Assembly (NCBI GenBank): GCA_946479435.1
Contig: CAMLFX010000008.1
Location: 1-54,643 of the forward strand
From: an uncultured Sphingobacteriales bacterium
GTDB lineage: Bacteria; Bacteroidota; Bacteroidia; Chitinophagales; Chitinophagaceae
DNA: 54,643 nucleotides
Direction of reading: 5' to 3'
Shown: positions 9,710 to 17,460 of the stretch, one piece after another
Position numbering within the stretch: the first letter of the stretch is position 1
Layout: each line of letters begins with the position of its first letter
The notes under the pieces: generated by a model
Databases searched by the model: none
What the model saw: the letters and a program-made list of their open reading frames with translations, nothing else
What the model was told of the DNA's origin: nothing
Made by a program: the position numbers and the translations under genes

Positions 9710-10156
9710 TTAGTTAATAGGGTAAGTGAAATGCACCACTTTTTCAGGATGGCCACCCGTAGCGCGATAGAAATCTAACGCGTAGTCATCTGTTTCATCG
9801 GCCTGCACAAACACCTCTGTATATTTATGTTGTTTGCAGTAAGACTTAACAGCTTCTAAAAGCATCTTTCCAAAACCCTTACGCTGATATTTGGCTTTAA
9901 CAGCCAGATCATAAATATACACTTCAGCAGACTGATGGTAATAAGAATGCAGGATATATGCCGTAATGCCCGCCACCACTTCGCCCCTGTGTATTGCTGT
10001 AAATACTATAAAATCGGCATTGCGCAACAGATTCTGTAAATAGGGATCGGAGGGCATAGTGAAACCCGTCATTTCGAAAACATCTTCAAACAACAGAAGC
10101 ATTTCTTTGAAATTAGAAACGTCATCGGCATTGAGCTGTTTTATCATGATCTCCAT
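9710..10156 (-). CDS. AAC(3)-I-like aminoglycoside N-acetyltransferase (GNAT)
   Basis: A 148-residue GNAT protein resembling the AAC(3)-I aminoglycoside 3-N-acetyltransferases along its whole length. Diagnostic blocks are SDPYLQNLLRNADFIVFTA, GITAYIL, SAEVYIYDLAVKAKYQRKGFG and EVFVQADETDDYALDFY. The usual AAC(3)-I equivalents are Y-L-G-N-L-L, E-I-Y-I-Y-D-L-A-V and Y-V-Q-A-D-x-G-D-D-P-A. The first ATG is used; a second ATG at codon 4 is equally possible. Whether it confers resistance cannot be read from the sequence. There is no integron or mobile element around it. Confidence 0.8.
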   Translation of the reverse strand: MEIMIKQLNADDVSNFKEMLLLFEDVFEMTGFTMPSDPYLQNLLRNADFIVFTAIHRGEVVAGITAYILHSYYHQSAEVYIYDLAVKAKYQRKGFGKMLLEAVKSYCKQHKYTEVFVQADETDDYALDFYRATGGHPEKVVHFTYPIN

Positions 10157-10189
10157 AATGCAAGTTTACTGCAAATAAAAAGCTGTCTC

Positions 10190-10747
10190 TTACTTTATAT
10201 AGCGATGTGCAACACACCCTGATCTAAATGTTTTCGACTCAACAAGTTTTAATTGTAAACTCGCAGGTAAGCCAACATCGTCCCATAACCGTCTTCCTTC
10301 TCCCACAATCAAAGGCTGCACTACGAAATGGTATTCATCTATCAGGTCAAGTTTCATAAGCTGCGATGGAAGGTCCACCCCGCCAACAGAAATGTCTTTG
10401 CCTTCTTCCTGTTTCAATTTAAGTATCTCCTCCCGAAGGTCTGTACTAACTATCCTTGTTTTTGAGTGTTCCACTTTATTCAGCGTATGCGAAAAGACAA
10501 TAATTTTATCGATAGCGTCAAATGCTTGCGCAAAATCATTCATTGCATTCGTTGGGCCTGAATGAGCTTTCGCTATATCAGGCCAGAAAGGAACCATCAA
10601 TTCATAAGTCTTTCGTCCATATACAATTGTGTCGGCCTTCTTCATAAGTTCCGTAAAATATTCATGTACTTCTTCATCGGCAATTCCTTTGGTGTGGTCG
10701 CAGCAGCCATCTAAGGTAATATTGATGCCAAAAACTAATTTTCTCAT
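10190..10747 (-). CDS. Dihydrofolate reductase-like protein (RibD C-terminal family)
   Basis: A 185-residue protein of the RibD-C/YyaP-like dihydrofolate reductase superfamily, expected to bind NADPH. Motifs: KLVFGINITLDGCCDH at the N terminus, ADTIVYGRKTYELM, KIIVFSHTLNKVEHS, KDISVGGVDLPSQL and VVQPLIVGEGRRLW. The ATG at 10747 is chosen over the upstream one at 10816 because family members begin directly with the first beta strand, and because the upstream codons run into the terminator of the next gene. Relatives are often found beside YCII and ECF sigma genes. The true substrate is unknown. Confidence 0.82.
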   Translation of the reverse strand: MRKLVFGINITLDGCCDHTKGIADEEVHEYFTELMKKADTIVYGRKTYELMVPFWPDIAKAHSGPTNAMNDFAQAFDAIDKIIVFSHTLNKVEHSKTRIVSTDLREEILKLKQEEGKDISVGGVDLPSQLMKLDLIDEYHFVVQPLIVGEGRRLWDDVGLPASLQLKLVESKTFRSGCVAHRYIK

Positions 10748-10794
10748 AAGGTTGGTTTTATAAGGTCTGGATAAAATTACTGAATCGACAAATG

Positions 10795-10828
10795 AAAAAG
10801 GCTGTTTCAAAAACACTTTGAAACAGCC
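10795..10828 (-). terminator. Terminator of OmpA-family lipoprotein gene
   Basis: On the minus strand a 12-bp stem, GGCTGTTTCAAA / TTTGAAACAGCC, ends in TTTTT. It lies 22 bp after the stop of the upstream ompA-like gene. Confidence 0.75.
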
Positions 10829-10850
10829 CTATATATACGATCGGTATGCT

Positions 10851-11690
10851 TTATTCTTCGTTTTCAGGCGCTTTATCTATCAGGTCCATAAACTGGTCGA
10901 GCTTAGGGGTGATGATAATTTGCGTACGGCGATTACGGGCTTTGCCTGCATCTGTAGCATTGCTGGCAATCGGGTTGTATTCGCCACGGCCACCTGCAGT
11001 AAGGCGCTTAGGGTCAACACCATAATTGTTTTGCAAGGCCTGCACTACTGAAGATGCACGAAGTGTACTTAGATCCCAGTTGTTGCGGATGTTAGGTTTT
11101 GAAATAGGTACATTGTCTGTGTTACCTTCTATCAGCACTTCATAGTCGCGATAGTCGTTAATGATTTTGGCAATTTTAGTAAGCGTGGCGCTTGCTACAT
11201 CCGAGATTTCATAGCTGCCCGATTTGTACAGCATATTGTCGGATAAAGAGATATATACCACACCCTTCAGTACCTGCACATCAACATCCTGCATTTCTTC
11301 CCTGCTTAAAGAACGTGTAAGATTGTTGGTAAGTACCATGTTCAAAGAATCGCTTTTGTTCTTCGCGTTTACCAGTTGCTGTATGTATTTGTTCGATGAA
11401 TTGATCTCGTCAACTAATTTGGAGATATTAACGCTGCCCTGGCTGGTTGAGGTTAAGCACTTATCAAGCGCCGCCTGCAGCGATGCAACATTGGCACGCT
11501 CTGAAGCAATCTGCTCTTGCAAACTATTGACGCGCGATGTAGCTGATGATAAATTAGACTGGCAATCTGTATTTTTAGCGCTTAGCTGGCTATAGCTGGA
11601 CTGCAGCTCTTTATACTTTTTTTGGCTTACGCAACCTGTAGCTAGTAGTGTGATAGCCAGGCCCGCCGTGGTTAATGTATTTAATTTCAT
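10851..11690 (-). CDS. OmpA-family lipoprotein with coiled coil
   Basis: A 279-residue lipoprotein with lipobox LLATGC (Cys20). Residues about 25-120 form a coiled coil rich in Q, S and L. A C-terminal OmpA/MotB peptidoglycan-binding domain occupies about 160-265 (EVLIEGNTDNVPI, LSTLRASSVVQAL, TAGGRGEYNPIASNATDAGKARNRR). The expected role is to tether the outer membrane to peptidoglycan from the periplasmic face. The next gene upstream on the same strand is a second OmpA lipoprotein, separated by a terminator, so the two are independent units. Confidence 0.9.
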   Translation of the reverse strand: MKLNTLTTAGLAITLLATGCVSQKKYKELQSSYSQLSAKNTDCQSNLSSATSRVNSLQEQIASERANVASLQAALDKCLTSTSQGSVNISKLVDEINSSNKYIQQLVNAKNKSDSLNMVLTNNLTRSLSREEMQDVDVQVLKGVVYISLSDNMLYKSGSYEISDVASATLTKIAKIINDYRDYEVLIEGNTDNVPISKPNIRNNWDLSTLRASSVVQALQNNYGVDPKRLTAGGRGEYNPIASNATDAGKARNRRTQIIITPKLDQFMDLIDKAPENEE

Positions 11691-11773
11691 AGTATGCTTG
11701 ATTAAACTGCTGTAAAATAATTTTTTTTACTGATAGTGTTTAGCATTTGCAATTAGTATAGTGTTAAAAAAAT

Positions 11774-11804
11774 AAAACACAGGCAGTGATGCTACCTGTG
11801 TTTT
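11774..11804 (-). terminator. Terminator of second OmpA lipoprotein gene
   Basis: An AAAACACAGG / CCTGTGTTTT stem with an 11-nt loop lies 17 bp after the stop codon of the minus-strand gene at 11822 and runs into a T/A-rich tail. Confidence 0.65.
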
Positions 11805-11821
11805 ATTAAATAAAAATGCAG

Positions 11822-12319
11822 TTATTTCTTTTCGTACAAAAGAAATTCAACCCTTCTGTTGGCTTGGCGTCCCTCATCAGTGCTGTTACTTTCAATTGGG
11901 TCGTTTTTACCCATACCGTGTGTATCGATCCTGGAAGCGGATACACCGTTCGATTGAAGAAGCGCTGCCGCATTAGTCGCCCTGCGTTCAGATAGTGCGT
12001 TATTTACGTCGTCAGTACCAATGTTGTCGGTATAACCATTAACAACAGTGTTTATCCTGTCGTAACGTGATAGCAGGCCTGCAAAACGTTGCAGTGATGT
12101 TTTTGCATCGGCTTTTACCTCGTCTTTCCCAAAATCGAACATTGCCAGTTCGGGGTAAATAACACGCACAGTATCAGCCTTCCATTTTATTTTGGCGCCG
12201 GTAATTTCGCCTTTCAGATCTTTACGGAATTTTTTTACATAAGCGTTTCTACCAGTGTGGCAAGAGCTGAGCATAAGGGCTACAGCTGCGAATAATGTGG
12301 TAATCTTTAATGCTTTCAT
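11822..12319 (-). CDS. OmpA-family lipoprotein (short)
   Basis: A 165-residue lipoprotein with lipobox LMLSSC (Cys20), a short linker and an OmpA domain from about residue 55 (AMFDFGKDEVKADAKTSLQ, VVNGYTDNIGTDDVNNALSERRA, GMGKNDPIESNSTDEGRQANRR). The peptidoglycan-contact Asp and Arg are present in the DEGRQANRR block. It is probably an outer-membrane/peptidoglycan linker. Confidence 0.9.
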   Translation of the reverse strand: MKALKITTLFAAVALMLSSCHTGRNAYVKKFRKDLKGEITGAKIKWKADTVRVIYPELAMFDFGKDEVKADAKTSLQRFAGLLSRYDRINTVVNGYTDNIGTDDVNNALSERRATNAAALLQSNGVSASRIDTHGMGKNDPIESNSTDEGRQANRRVEFLLYEKK

Positions 12320-12395
12320 AGTTTTTTTTATTTACTTAAGCATTAGTATTAAAAACTATGCCTGTATAAAAATGTAACGGGAAAATTGCTTCAAA

Positions 12396-12426
12396 ATTAA
12401 AGCCACTGCTAAGCAATGGCTTTAAT
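12396..12426 (-). terminator. Terminator of small lipoprotein gene
   Basis: A 10-bp perfect stem, ATTAAAGCCA / TGGCTTTAAT, with an 11-nt loop lies 22 bp after the stop of the minus-strand lipoprotein gene at 12448. Confidence 0.65.
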
Positions 12427-12447
12427 AGAATGATTTTATAATGAAAG

Positions 12448-12660
12448 TTACAAAGCGCAAGCACCACCACTTGCCTGTGCAGCCAGGTTTTGTGAATTGC
12501 AGGTAGCCTGTGCATCACTTTTCTTCTTCGCTTTAAAATCGGTTTGAGTAGTGCCTACTGATGAATTAGGGTAGGTGCAGGTACATGTATAGCTTTTTTC
12601 GCAAGATGAAAGCGCGCCAACAAGGAACAAACCTGATATTACAAAGGCAATTTTTTTCAT
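12448..12660 (-). CDS. Small cysteine-motif lipoprotein, paralogue A
   Basis: A 70-residue predicted lipoprotein. The ATG at 12660 is chosen because it gives the signal peptide MKKIAFVISGLFLVG with lipobox ALSSC. After the lipidated Cys comes E-K-S-Y-T-C-T-C, then K-K-K-S-D-A-Q-A-T-C, then a C-terminal GGACAL. Two paralogues at 52480 and 52852 share this layout. I do not recognise a named family. The paired cysteines and tiny size suggest a disulfide-stabilised periplasmic or surface peptide; its function is unknown. It follows the MFS gene on the same strand after 34 bp. Confidence 0.8.
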   Translation of the reverse strand: MKKIAFVISGLFLVGALSSCEKSYTCTCTYPNSSVGTTQTDFKAKKKSDAQATCNSQNLAAQASGGACAL

Positions 12661-12694
12661 AGTTGTTGTTTTTAATAAGGTATAGAGGCAAAGA

Positions 12695-13972
12695 CTATGC
12701 CAAGGGGTCTGGCTCATTTTCATAAGCGCCTTCAATTACACTTTTTAGTTCCGGTTTCTCTCTCTTTTCACGGCTTAGCACCCTATACAAAATATACAGG
12801 CTCAGCAGCATACACACAGCACCTATCAGGAAATGGATGCCCGGAAAATGAAAAGGCGCTTTATCTGTAGTGAAATAGGTAAAAGCAGTATTCATTAGCA
12901 AGGGCCCAATAATTGTTGTAACGCTCATCAGACTCGTAAGTGCGCCTTGCAATTCGCCCTGCTGACCGGGAGGCACATGGCCTGATATAACTGATTGCAG
13001 CGAAGGGCCACAGATACCACCCAGGCAATAGGGGATAAGAAAAGCAAACATCATCCAGCTTTCGGTGGCAAATGCAAATAATACCATTCCTAATGCATAA
13101 AGCGATAAGCCGAGATAAATACTTTTTTCATCGCCAATTTTGGGGTTGACAACCCTGGTAAGCCCCGCTTGTACAGCGCCTACTAACACGCCAACAACAG
13201 CCAATGATATACCTACCATTTTCTCGCTCCAGCCAAACCGGTAAATAGTAAAGAAGTTCCAGTTGCCTTGTACGGCCTGGGCGCCCAGGTAGATAAGAAA
13301 GAAACAAACTGCGAGTTCGCCAATTTCAGGATGTTTGGTGAGGAACTTTAATGAACCTAATGGATTGGCTCTTTTCCAATCGAATGGGCGGCGGTTTTCT
13401 TTGCTAAGCGATTCGGGCAACAGGAAATAACCATATATGCAGTTGATAAGACAGAGTGCGGCAGCGGCATAAAAAGGCGCACGTATGCCCCATGTAGCCA
13501 GGAAACCACCCAATGCAGGGCCTAATACAAAGCCCAGGCCAAATGCTGCGCCTATCAAACCAAAGTTTTTAGCACGGTTCTCATCGGTACTTATATCTGC
13601 TATATAAGCAGAGGCAGTAGTAAAGCTGGCACCGGTCATGCCCGCAATAACGCGGCCAAGAAACAACCATCCGTAAGTTGGTGCAAGCGCTAACACGATA
13701 TAATCGATACCAAAGCCAAGTAATGCAAGCAGCAAGATAGGCCTGCGGCCATACCTGTCGCTGAGATTACCCATAACTGGTGCGAATAAAAACTGCATCA
13801 CTGCAAAAACAGATAATAGCAGGGCGCCGTAAGCACTGGCCTCATTTACGGGAATTCCTTTTAGCTCGGCGATAAGATTGGCCATTACGGGAATGATAAG
13901 ACCCCATCCCATAATGTCGATAAGTAAGGTGATGAATATAAAACCCATCGCCCCCTTTTTAGATGATTGCAT
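12695..13972 (-). CDS. TCR/Tet-family MFS transporter (TetA-like)
   Basis: A 425-residue transporter of the major facilitator superfamily with 12 predicted membrane helices. Motif A, GNLSDRYGRRPILL, after helix 2 and the TASAYIADISTDENRAKNFG segment match the TetA/TCR subfamily of drug-proton antiporters. The whole length is present. Chromosomal homologues in Bacteroidota are often plain efflux pumps, so tetracycline export is only a possibility. A tiny lipoprotein gene follows on the same strand. Confidence 0.88.
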   Translation of the reverse strand: MQSSKKGAMGFIFITLLIDIMGWGLIIPVMANLIAELKGIPVNEASAYGALLLSVFAVMQFLFAPVMGNLSDRYGRRPILLLALLGFGIDYIVLALAPTYGWLFLGRVIAGMTGASFTTASAYIADISTDENRAKNFGLIGAAFGLGFVLGPALGGFLATWGIRAPFYAAAALCLINCIYGYFLLPESLSKENRRPFDWKRANPLGSLKFLTKHPEIGELAVCFFLIYLGAQAVQGNWNFFTIYRFGWSEKMVGISLAVVGVLVGAVQAGLTRVVNPKIGDEKSIYLGLSLYALGMVLFAFATESWMMFAFLIPYCLGGICGPSLQSVISGHVPPGQQGELQGALTSLMSVTTIIGPLLMNTAFTYFTTDKAPFHFPGIHFLIGAVCMLLSLYILYRVLSREKREKPELKSVIEGAYENEPDPLA

Positions 13973-13992
13973 AAGTGATTTAATAAGGTGCG

Positions 13993-14000
13993 CAAAGCTA
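13993..14000 (-). promoter_or_regulatory. Bacteroidota -7 element, MFS gene
   Basis: On the minus strand TAGCTTTG followed by CGC lies 20 nt before the MFS start codon. It matches the TAnnTTTG consensus. No clear -33 TTG is seen at the usual distance. Confidence 0.5.
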
Positions 14001-14065
14001 ATGCATATAGAAACATGCAGTGTTTACTAATGTGTAAACAATAGTCGCTTTGCAACAGGTGTAGT

Positions 14066-14476
14066 TTATTCTGCCGGCACAAATGCAATAGCATCTATTT
14101 CAACCAGGTAATCGGGTGTAGCTAATGCTGCAACAAAAAGCCCCGTGATGGTGGGTGGATTTTTTAACCCGCCCAGAAATTTTTGTGAGGCCCGGAAACC
14201 TTCACGCAAATCTTGCCCCTGCACAATGTATATATTTAGTTTCACCACATTTTCAAATGTGGCACCGCAAGCGGTAAGTGCTGTTTGCAGGTTTTTCATT
14301 ACTTGTTCTGTTTGCTCAGCCAGGCTTCCCTTGCCCATTATTTCTCCTTTCTCATTTGCGGCATCTTGTCCCCCGATGTAAATAGTTTTGCCATTTCCTT
14401 GTGTAACTGCTACTTGTGAAAAAGCAGGATTTTTTAGTAACCCATCGGGGTTTAAGAATTGTATCTGGTTATTCAT
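14066..14476 (-). CDS. RidA/YjgF-like protein lacking the deaminase arginine
   Basis: A 136-residue Rid-superfamily protein: IYIGGQDAANEKGEIMGKGSLAEQTEQVMKNL region, NVVKLNIYIVQGQDL, and a closing LVEIDAIAF strand. In true RidA enamine/imine deaminases an arginine sits in a P-A-R-S/T motif before the last strands. Here that stretch reads KNPPTITGLFV (about residues 105-114), so the arginine is missing. The protein is therefore more likely one of the Rid subgroups without 2-aminoacrylate deaminase activity. Confidence 0.88.
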   Translation of the reverse strand: MNNQIQFLNPDGLLKNPAFSQVAVTQGNGKTIYIGGQDAANEKGEIMGKGSLAEQTEQVMKNLQTALTACGATFENVVKLNIYIVQGQDLREGFRASQKFLGGLKNPPTITGLFVAALATPDYLVEIDAIAFVPAE

Positions 14477-14744
14477 GGTTTGTAGTTATTTGTTTGATGA
14501 ATTGCACTAATAAATGATGCCAGAATGGTGGCATTTCCTGAACTATACTAAGCTTTTGCTATGTAAGGAAGTTGTTATAAGATGAGTAGCAGGGATAGTA
14601 TTTTTCAAGTATATCAGCCAAATTCTACGGAGTAAATAATGAAGCCGCTACTAGAGCGGCTTCATTACAGTATGCTTTGGAAGTTTCTAAATTGCATCCA
14701 GTGGTTTGCAGTTGCAGGACGAATAACATATCCTTACAGTTATC
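14477..14744. other. Intergenic region with one hairpin
   Basis: This 268-bp gap between the RidA-like start and the DsrE stop holds only a terminator-type hairpin at 14638-14666 and a weaker imperfect repeat near 14514-14534. No coding frame is supported. Confidence 0.5.
14638..14666. terminator. Hairpin downstream of the DsrE gene
   Basis: A perfect 12-bp stem, AATGAAGCCGCT / AGCGGCTTCATT, with a 5-nt loop lies about 80 bp beyond the stop of the minus-strand sulfur operon. T tracts are weak, so it is a probable terminator or mRNA 3' end. Confidence 0.5.
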
Positions 14745-15182
14745 TTAAAAACCCACTTTAATATAGCTCCATCCTTCGGCCTGCCGTTTTATTATATGTG
14801 CTAATGCTGCAGGGATAATGCTTGCCTGGGGTAGAAGCTCGGTTTCATTTATTTTTTTCTCCTTCAAAGTGTTTCTGCATATTAAGAATTTTATGCCCGA
14901 ATCTGACAAGCGTGCAATTTCTGCTTTGAATTTCGAGTTATTCGTTAAGAATGTAGCCCCCGGTCCATGTACCACCACTTCTATATCTATATTGTGCATC
15001 GCAACCAGCAGGTTATCCAGCTGTTTCACAAACCCCTTATGTACTATTGTATCGTTGTTGGAAAGCTGAAATACTACTTTGTATTTAGTATTGTTATTAT
15101 CGTTCATAGTTTGTGCTTGAATATTTACTGAGAATATGAGGGTCATTATTACTAATGCTATAAATCTTATGTTATACTTCAT
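14745..15182 (-). CDS. Periplasmic DsrE-family protein
   Basis: A 145-residue protein with a signal peptide (MKYNIRFIALVIMTLIFS...QAQ) and a DsrE/DsrF-like domain (YKVVFQLSNNDTIVHKG, IDIEVVVHGPG, FLICRNTLKEKKI, AHIIKRQAEGWSYIKVGF). DsrE-fold proteins bind or relay sulfane sulfur. The cysteine in FLICRNTL is the candidate sulfur carrier. Its start is 29 bp after the stop of a DoxD-DoxA gene on the same strand, which supports a role in periplasmic thiosulfate or sulfane chemistry. Confidence 0.85.
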   Translation of the reverse strand: MKYNIRFIALVIMTLIFSVNIQAQTMNDNNNTKYKVVFQLSNNDTIVHKGFVKQLDNLLVAMHNIDIEVVVHGPGATFLTNNSKFKAEIARLSDSGIKFLICRNTLKEKKINETELLPQASIIPAALAHIIKRQAEGWSYIKVGF

Positions 15183-15211
15183 GTGTTTTTTTATTAGTTA
15201 ATATTTGTGTT

Positions 15212-16246
15212 TTAGTTAGTCAGTATTTGTTCCCATTGAGCGCCGCTTATATCTGTTAATTCTACTTTGTAAACGCCTTTGGGTAGTTGGGATAATTGGG
15301 GATCGTTAAAACGAAGTAATGCTTTAGCGCCCAGGGGAATAACAAGGCTGTATTTGCCCGCTTTCACTTTAGCGACATAGCTATTCGCAATTTGTTGTGG
15401 CGCCATTGCCGCTAAATCTTCAGCGCCTCTTTCCATCACTATAGTGCCATCCTTATTTTTCAAGCGTACAGCAATTAGAAACGAGCCATACACATCTGCA
15501 CCCTGATCCCGGAACACTGTAAAAGCCAATTGATCATTTTGAATGGTTGCATTGGTGATTGTGATATGAGGGCGCACCGAAAGATTATGTAGTTTGCCCC
15601 ACACACCTCCATGAAAGTATTGGTTGGTAGCCAGCGTGAGTAAAAAGATAAAGGCTGCACCTGTTATCGTTACTTTTTTCAGGGCGCTATTTCCCCATTT
15701 CAAGTCACCGGAACCAATTTTGGAGAATAGTGCACTCCGCTTCTCAGTCATTGGTCGTATGCCTATATAATAATCGAGCGCGAACCTTCCGCCACCGGAG
15801 AGGAATATTGTAAATCCCGCAGCAATACCCAGCACACCTATTTGCCACTCATCAAGACAAGTGGTGCCGAGCCAGCCTGCGCCTAACAAAATTCCTAAGG
15901 CCAATCCGATCACTCCGATACTCATGAGGCGGGTGAATATGCCGAGCATGAATAGCAGGCCAACAACAGCCTCAACTATGGTAAATGCAAGCATAAACCA
16001 CCAAAGAGCCTGCTCGTGTGATACCAGGTATTCTATTCCGGGCTTTATAAGTAATGCGTTAGGCAAAAAATGGTTAAACTTTTCGCCAATATATCCCGCA
16101 GCATCGGGGTCTAATTTGTTAGCTAATACCAGCCTGCGCCAGAATGCGGAGAAATACGTCCAGCCTGTAACCAATCGCAAGGCTAACGTAAACATAGCAG
16201 CCAGGTCATAAGACTGGCCGGCAAAGTTATCTTTGTTGTACTTCAT
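15212..16246 (-). CDS. DoxD-DoxA fusion: thiosulfate:quinone oxidoreductase-like membrane protein
   Basis: A 344-residue protein. The N-terminal half is DoxD-like with four or five membrane helices (FTLALRLVTGWTYFSAFWRR, ALWWFMLAFTIVEAVVGLLF, LGILLGAGWLGTTCLDEWQ, GIAAGFTIFLSGGGRFALDYY). After a membrane segment near 205-222 comes a periplasmic DoxA-like domain (NATIQNDQLAFTVFRDQ ... YKVELTDISGAQW). In archaea DoxD and DoxA are separate subunits of thiosulfate:quinone oxidoreductase; here they are one chain. The ATG at 16246 is preferred to an earlier one at 16288, which would add a non-homologous leader. It is probably cotranscribed with DsrE. Confidence 0.85.
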   Translation of the reverse strand: MKYNKDNFAGQSYDLAAMFTLALRLVTGWTYFSAFWRRLVLANKLDPDAAGYIGEKFNHFLPNALLIKPGIEYLVSHEQALWWFMLAFTIVEAVVGLLFMLGIFTRLMSIGVIGLALGILLGAGWLGTTCLDEWQIGVLGIAAGFTIFLSGGGRFALDYYIGIRPMTEKRSALFSKIGSGDLKWGNSALKKVTITGAAFIFLLTLATNQYFHGGVWGKLHNLSVRPHITITNATIQNDQLAFTVFRDQGADVYGSFLIAVRLKNKDGTIVMERGAEDLAAMAPQQIANSYVAKVKAGKYSLVIPLGAKALLRFNDPQLSQLPKGVYKVELTDISGAQWEQILTN

Positions 16247-16331
16247 GTTTGTTATTGAAAAGATTAAAGCATGCGTGTTACATGGCAATGCACATAACCG
16301 CTTTCAGATTGCTATAAAAACAAACAGAGTA

Positions 16332-16703
16332 TCAGACAAGTATTTTCCTGTATCGCAAAAAAAGCGGGAACTCGTCACATAGGGTAGCTGAAAGAAAGCG
16401 GGAGAAATGAAGTTGCCTCTTATCAACTATTTGCCAGCTATGGATAAGTGCAGTGCTCACCAACTGTGGCATTAGGTCAGAGACTTGAACTCTTACGGCA
16501 AGCTGCGTATTATCCGATTGTTGATGTACACAATTATGGTATAGGCCGGAATATGATTGGCTAACAGGCGGTATGTTTTGATAGGCTTTTATTGCTTTTT
16601 TTAGCGGGCAGGTAATTAAAGCCAGCACAAAAAAAGCCCAAACTATAACCGCCCTGAAGGTTGAGGGATATTGGGCATTAGAATATTTGATATCCGGGTA
16701 CAA
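16332..16703 (-). CDS. Small hypothetical membrane-anchored protein (TTG start)
   Basis: A 123-codon frame with no recognisable family. One hydrophobic segment near residues 17-33 (FRAVIVWAFFVLALIT) is followed by CPLKKAIK and a soluble stretch rich in H, Q and S. The only usable start is TTG at 16703. A perfect TAACTTTG -7 element at 16716-16709 lies 5 nt before that codon, so a leaderless transcript would begin at or next to it; this is my main reason to treat the frame as real. It precedes the DoxD-DoxA gene on the same strand by 85 bp. Confidence 0.5.
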   Translation of the reverse strand: MYPDIKYSNAQYPSTFRAVIVWAFFVLALITCPLKKAIKAYQNIPPVSQSYSGLYHNCVHQQSDNTQLAVRVQVSDLMPQLVSTALIHSWQIVDKRQLHFSRFLSATLCDEFPLFLRYRKILV

Positions 16704-16708
16704 TGCGC

Positions 16709-16716
16709 CAAAGTTA
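16709..16716 (-). promoter_or_regulatory. -7 element next to TTG start
   Basis: TAACTTTG followed by GCGCA and then the TTG start of the small hypothetical gene. It would promote the sulfur module. No convincing -33 TTG is seen. Confidence 0.5.
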
Positions 16717-16782
16717 GTATCTGAAATGTTAAGGGTGGTTTAAGAATAAAATTGTTTTATAAATAGAAATTGCCCCTAATCA

Positions 16783-17220
16783 TCAGCTCAAACTTTCATT
16801 CTGAGCCTCAACGCCATACCGTATTGCCTCTTCAAGTACTGTAAGGTTTATATCTTTTAGCTTTTTGAACTTTATACAATACCCTGTAACGCTTGCTTTA
16901 CCTATTTTTTCGCCAAATGTTTGTGCTAAGTATTTTTTGTCTTCTATGCCAAGGATATAGACGGAAATGCCGGTTGTGTTTGCGCTCATACCAATTTGAT
17001 AAAACTCCCGGGTTGTTCCATCGGCATATTTTATTGTGTAAGATCCGTACCCTATGTTAGGATTGCTGACAGTTTTGCCATCGCTGTCTTTACCATCTAA
17101 GAACCATAATTTACATCTCGGCAATACTTTAAGTATATGCAGGTGCAGCTCTTGCATGTCATTACGTTTTGGTTCAGGCTGGCTGTCAATGTAGTTTTTA
17201 ATTTGTTCCTGTACGTTCAT
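16783..17220 (-). CDS. DUF1801 domain-containing protein
   Basis: A 145-residue protein matching the YdhG-like DUF1801 family: MNVQEQIKNYIDSQPEPKRNDMQ at the N terminus, ILKVLPRCKLWFLDGKD, NIGYGSYTIKYADGTTREFYQIGMS, VTGYCIKFKKLKDIN. It is complete, cytoplasmic and of unknown biochemical function. It appears monocistronic, downstream of the tRNA-Lys gene. Confidence 0.82.
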   Translation of the reverse strand: MNVQEQIKNYIDSQPEPKRNDMQELHLHILKVLPRCKLWFLDGKDSDGKTVSNPNIGYGSYTIKYADGTTREFYQIGMSANTTGISVYILGIEDKKYLAQTFGEKIGKASVTGYCIKFKKLKDINLTVLEEAIRYGVEAQNESLS

Positions 17221-17327
17221 ATAAATATTATTACTAATCGCTTACTCTGCTTTCCAAATTTTGTTTTATTTAATGAAGTACCAGCGAATTTCTCTAGTTG
17301 TAAAAACCGAAAAATTGCAGGCAAAAC

Positions 17328-17355
17328 AAAAGCCACTGAATTTTCAATGGCTTTA
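17328..17355 (-). terminator. Terminator of tRNA-Lys transcript
   Basis: On the minus strand AAAGCCATTGAAAATTCAGTGGCTTTT forms a stem and is followed by GTTTTG. It starts about 17 bp after the tRNA 3' end. Confidence 0.6.
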
Positions 17356-17371
17356 TATAAATATAATTCTG

Positions 17372-17444
<73 letters not shown>

Positions 17445-17460
17445 AGTACAACAAATATAA

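Noticed and set aside
9710..13972. A possible acquired resistance island (AAC(3)-I-like and TetA-like genes)
   Set aside because: No integrase, transposase, direct repeats or change of composition was seen, and ordinary envelope genes lie between the two.
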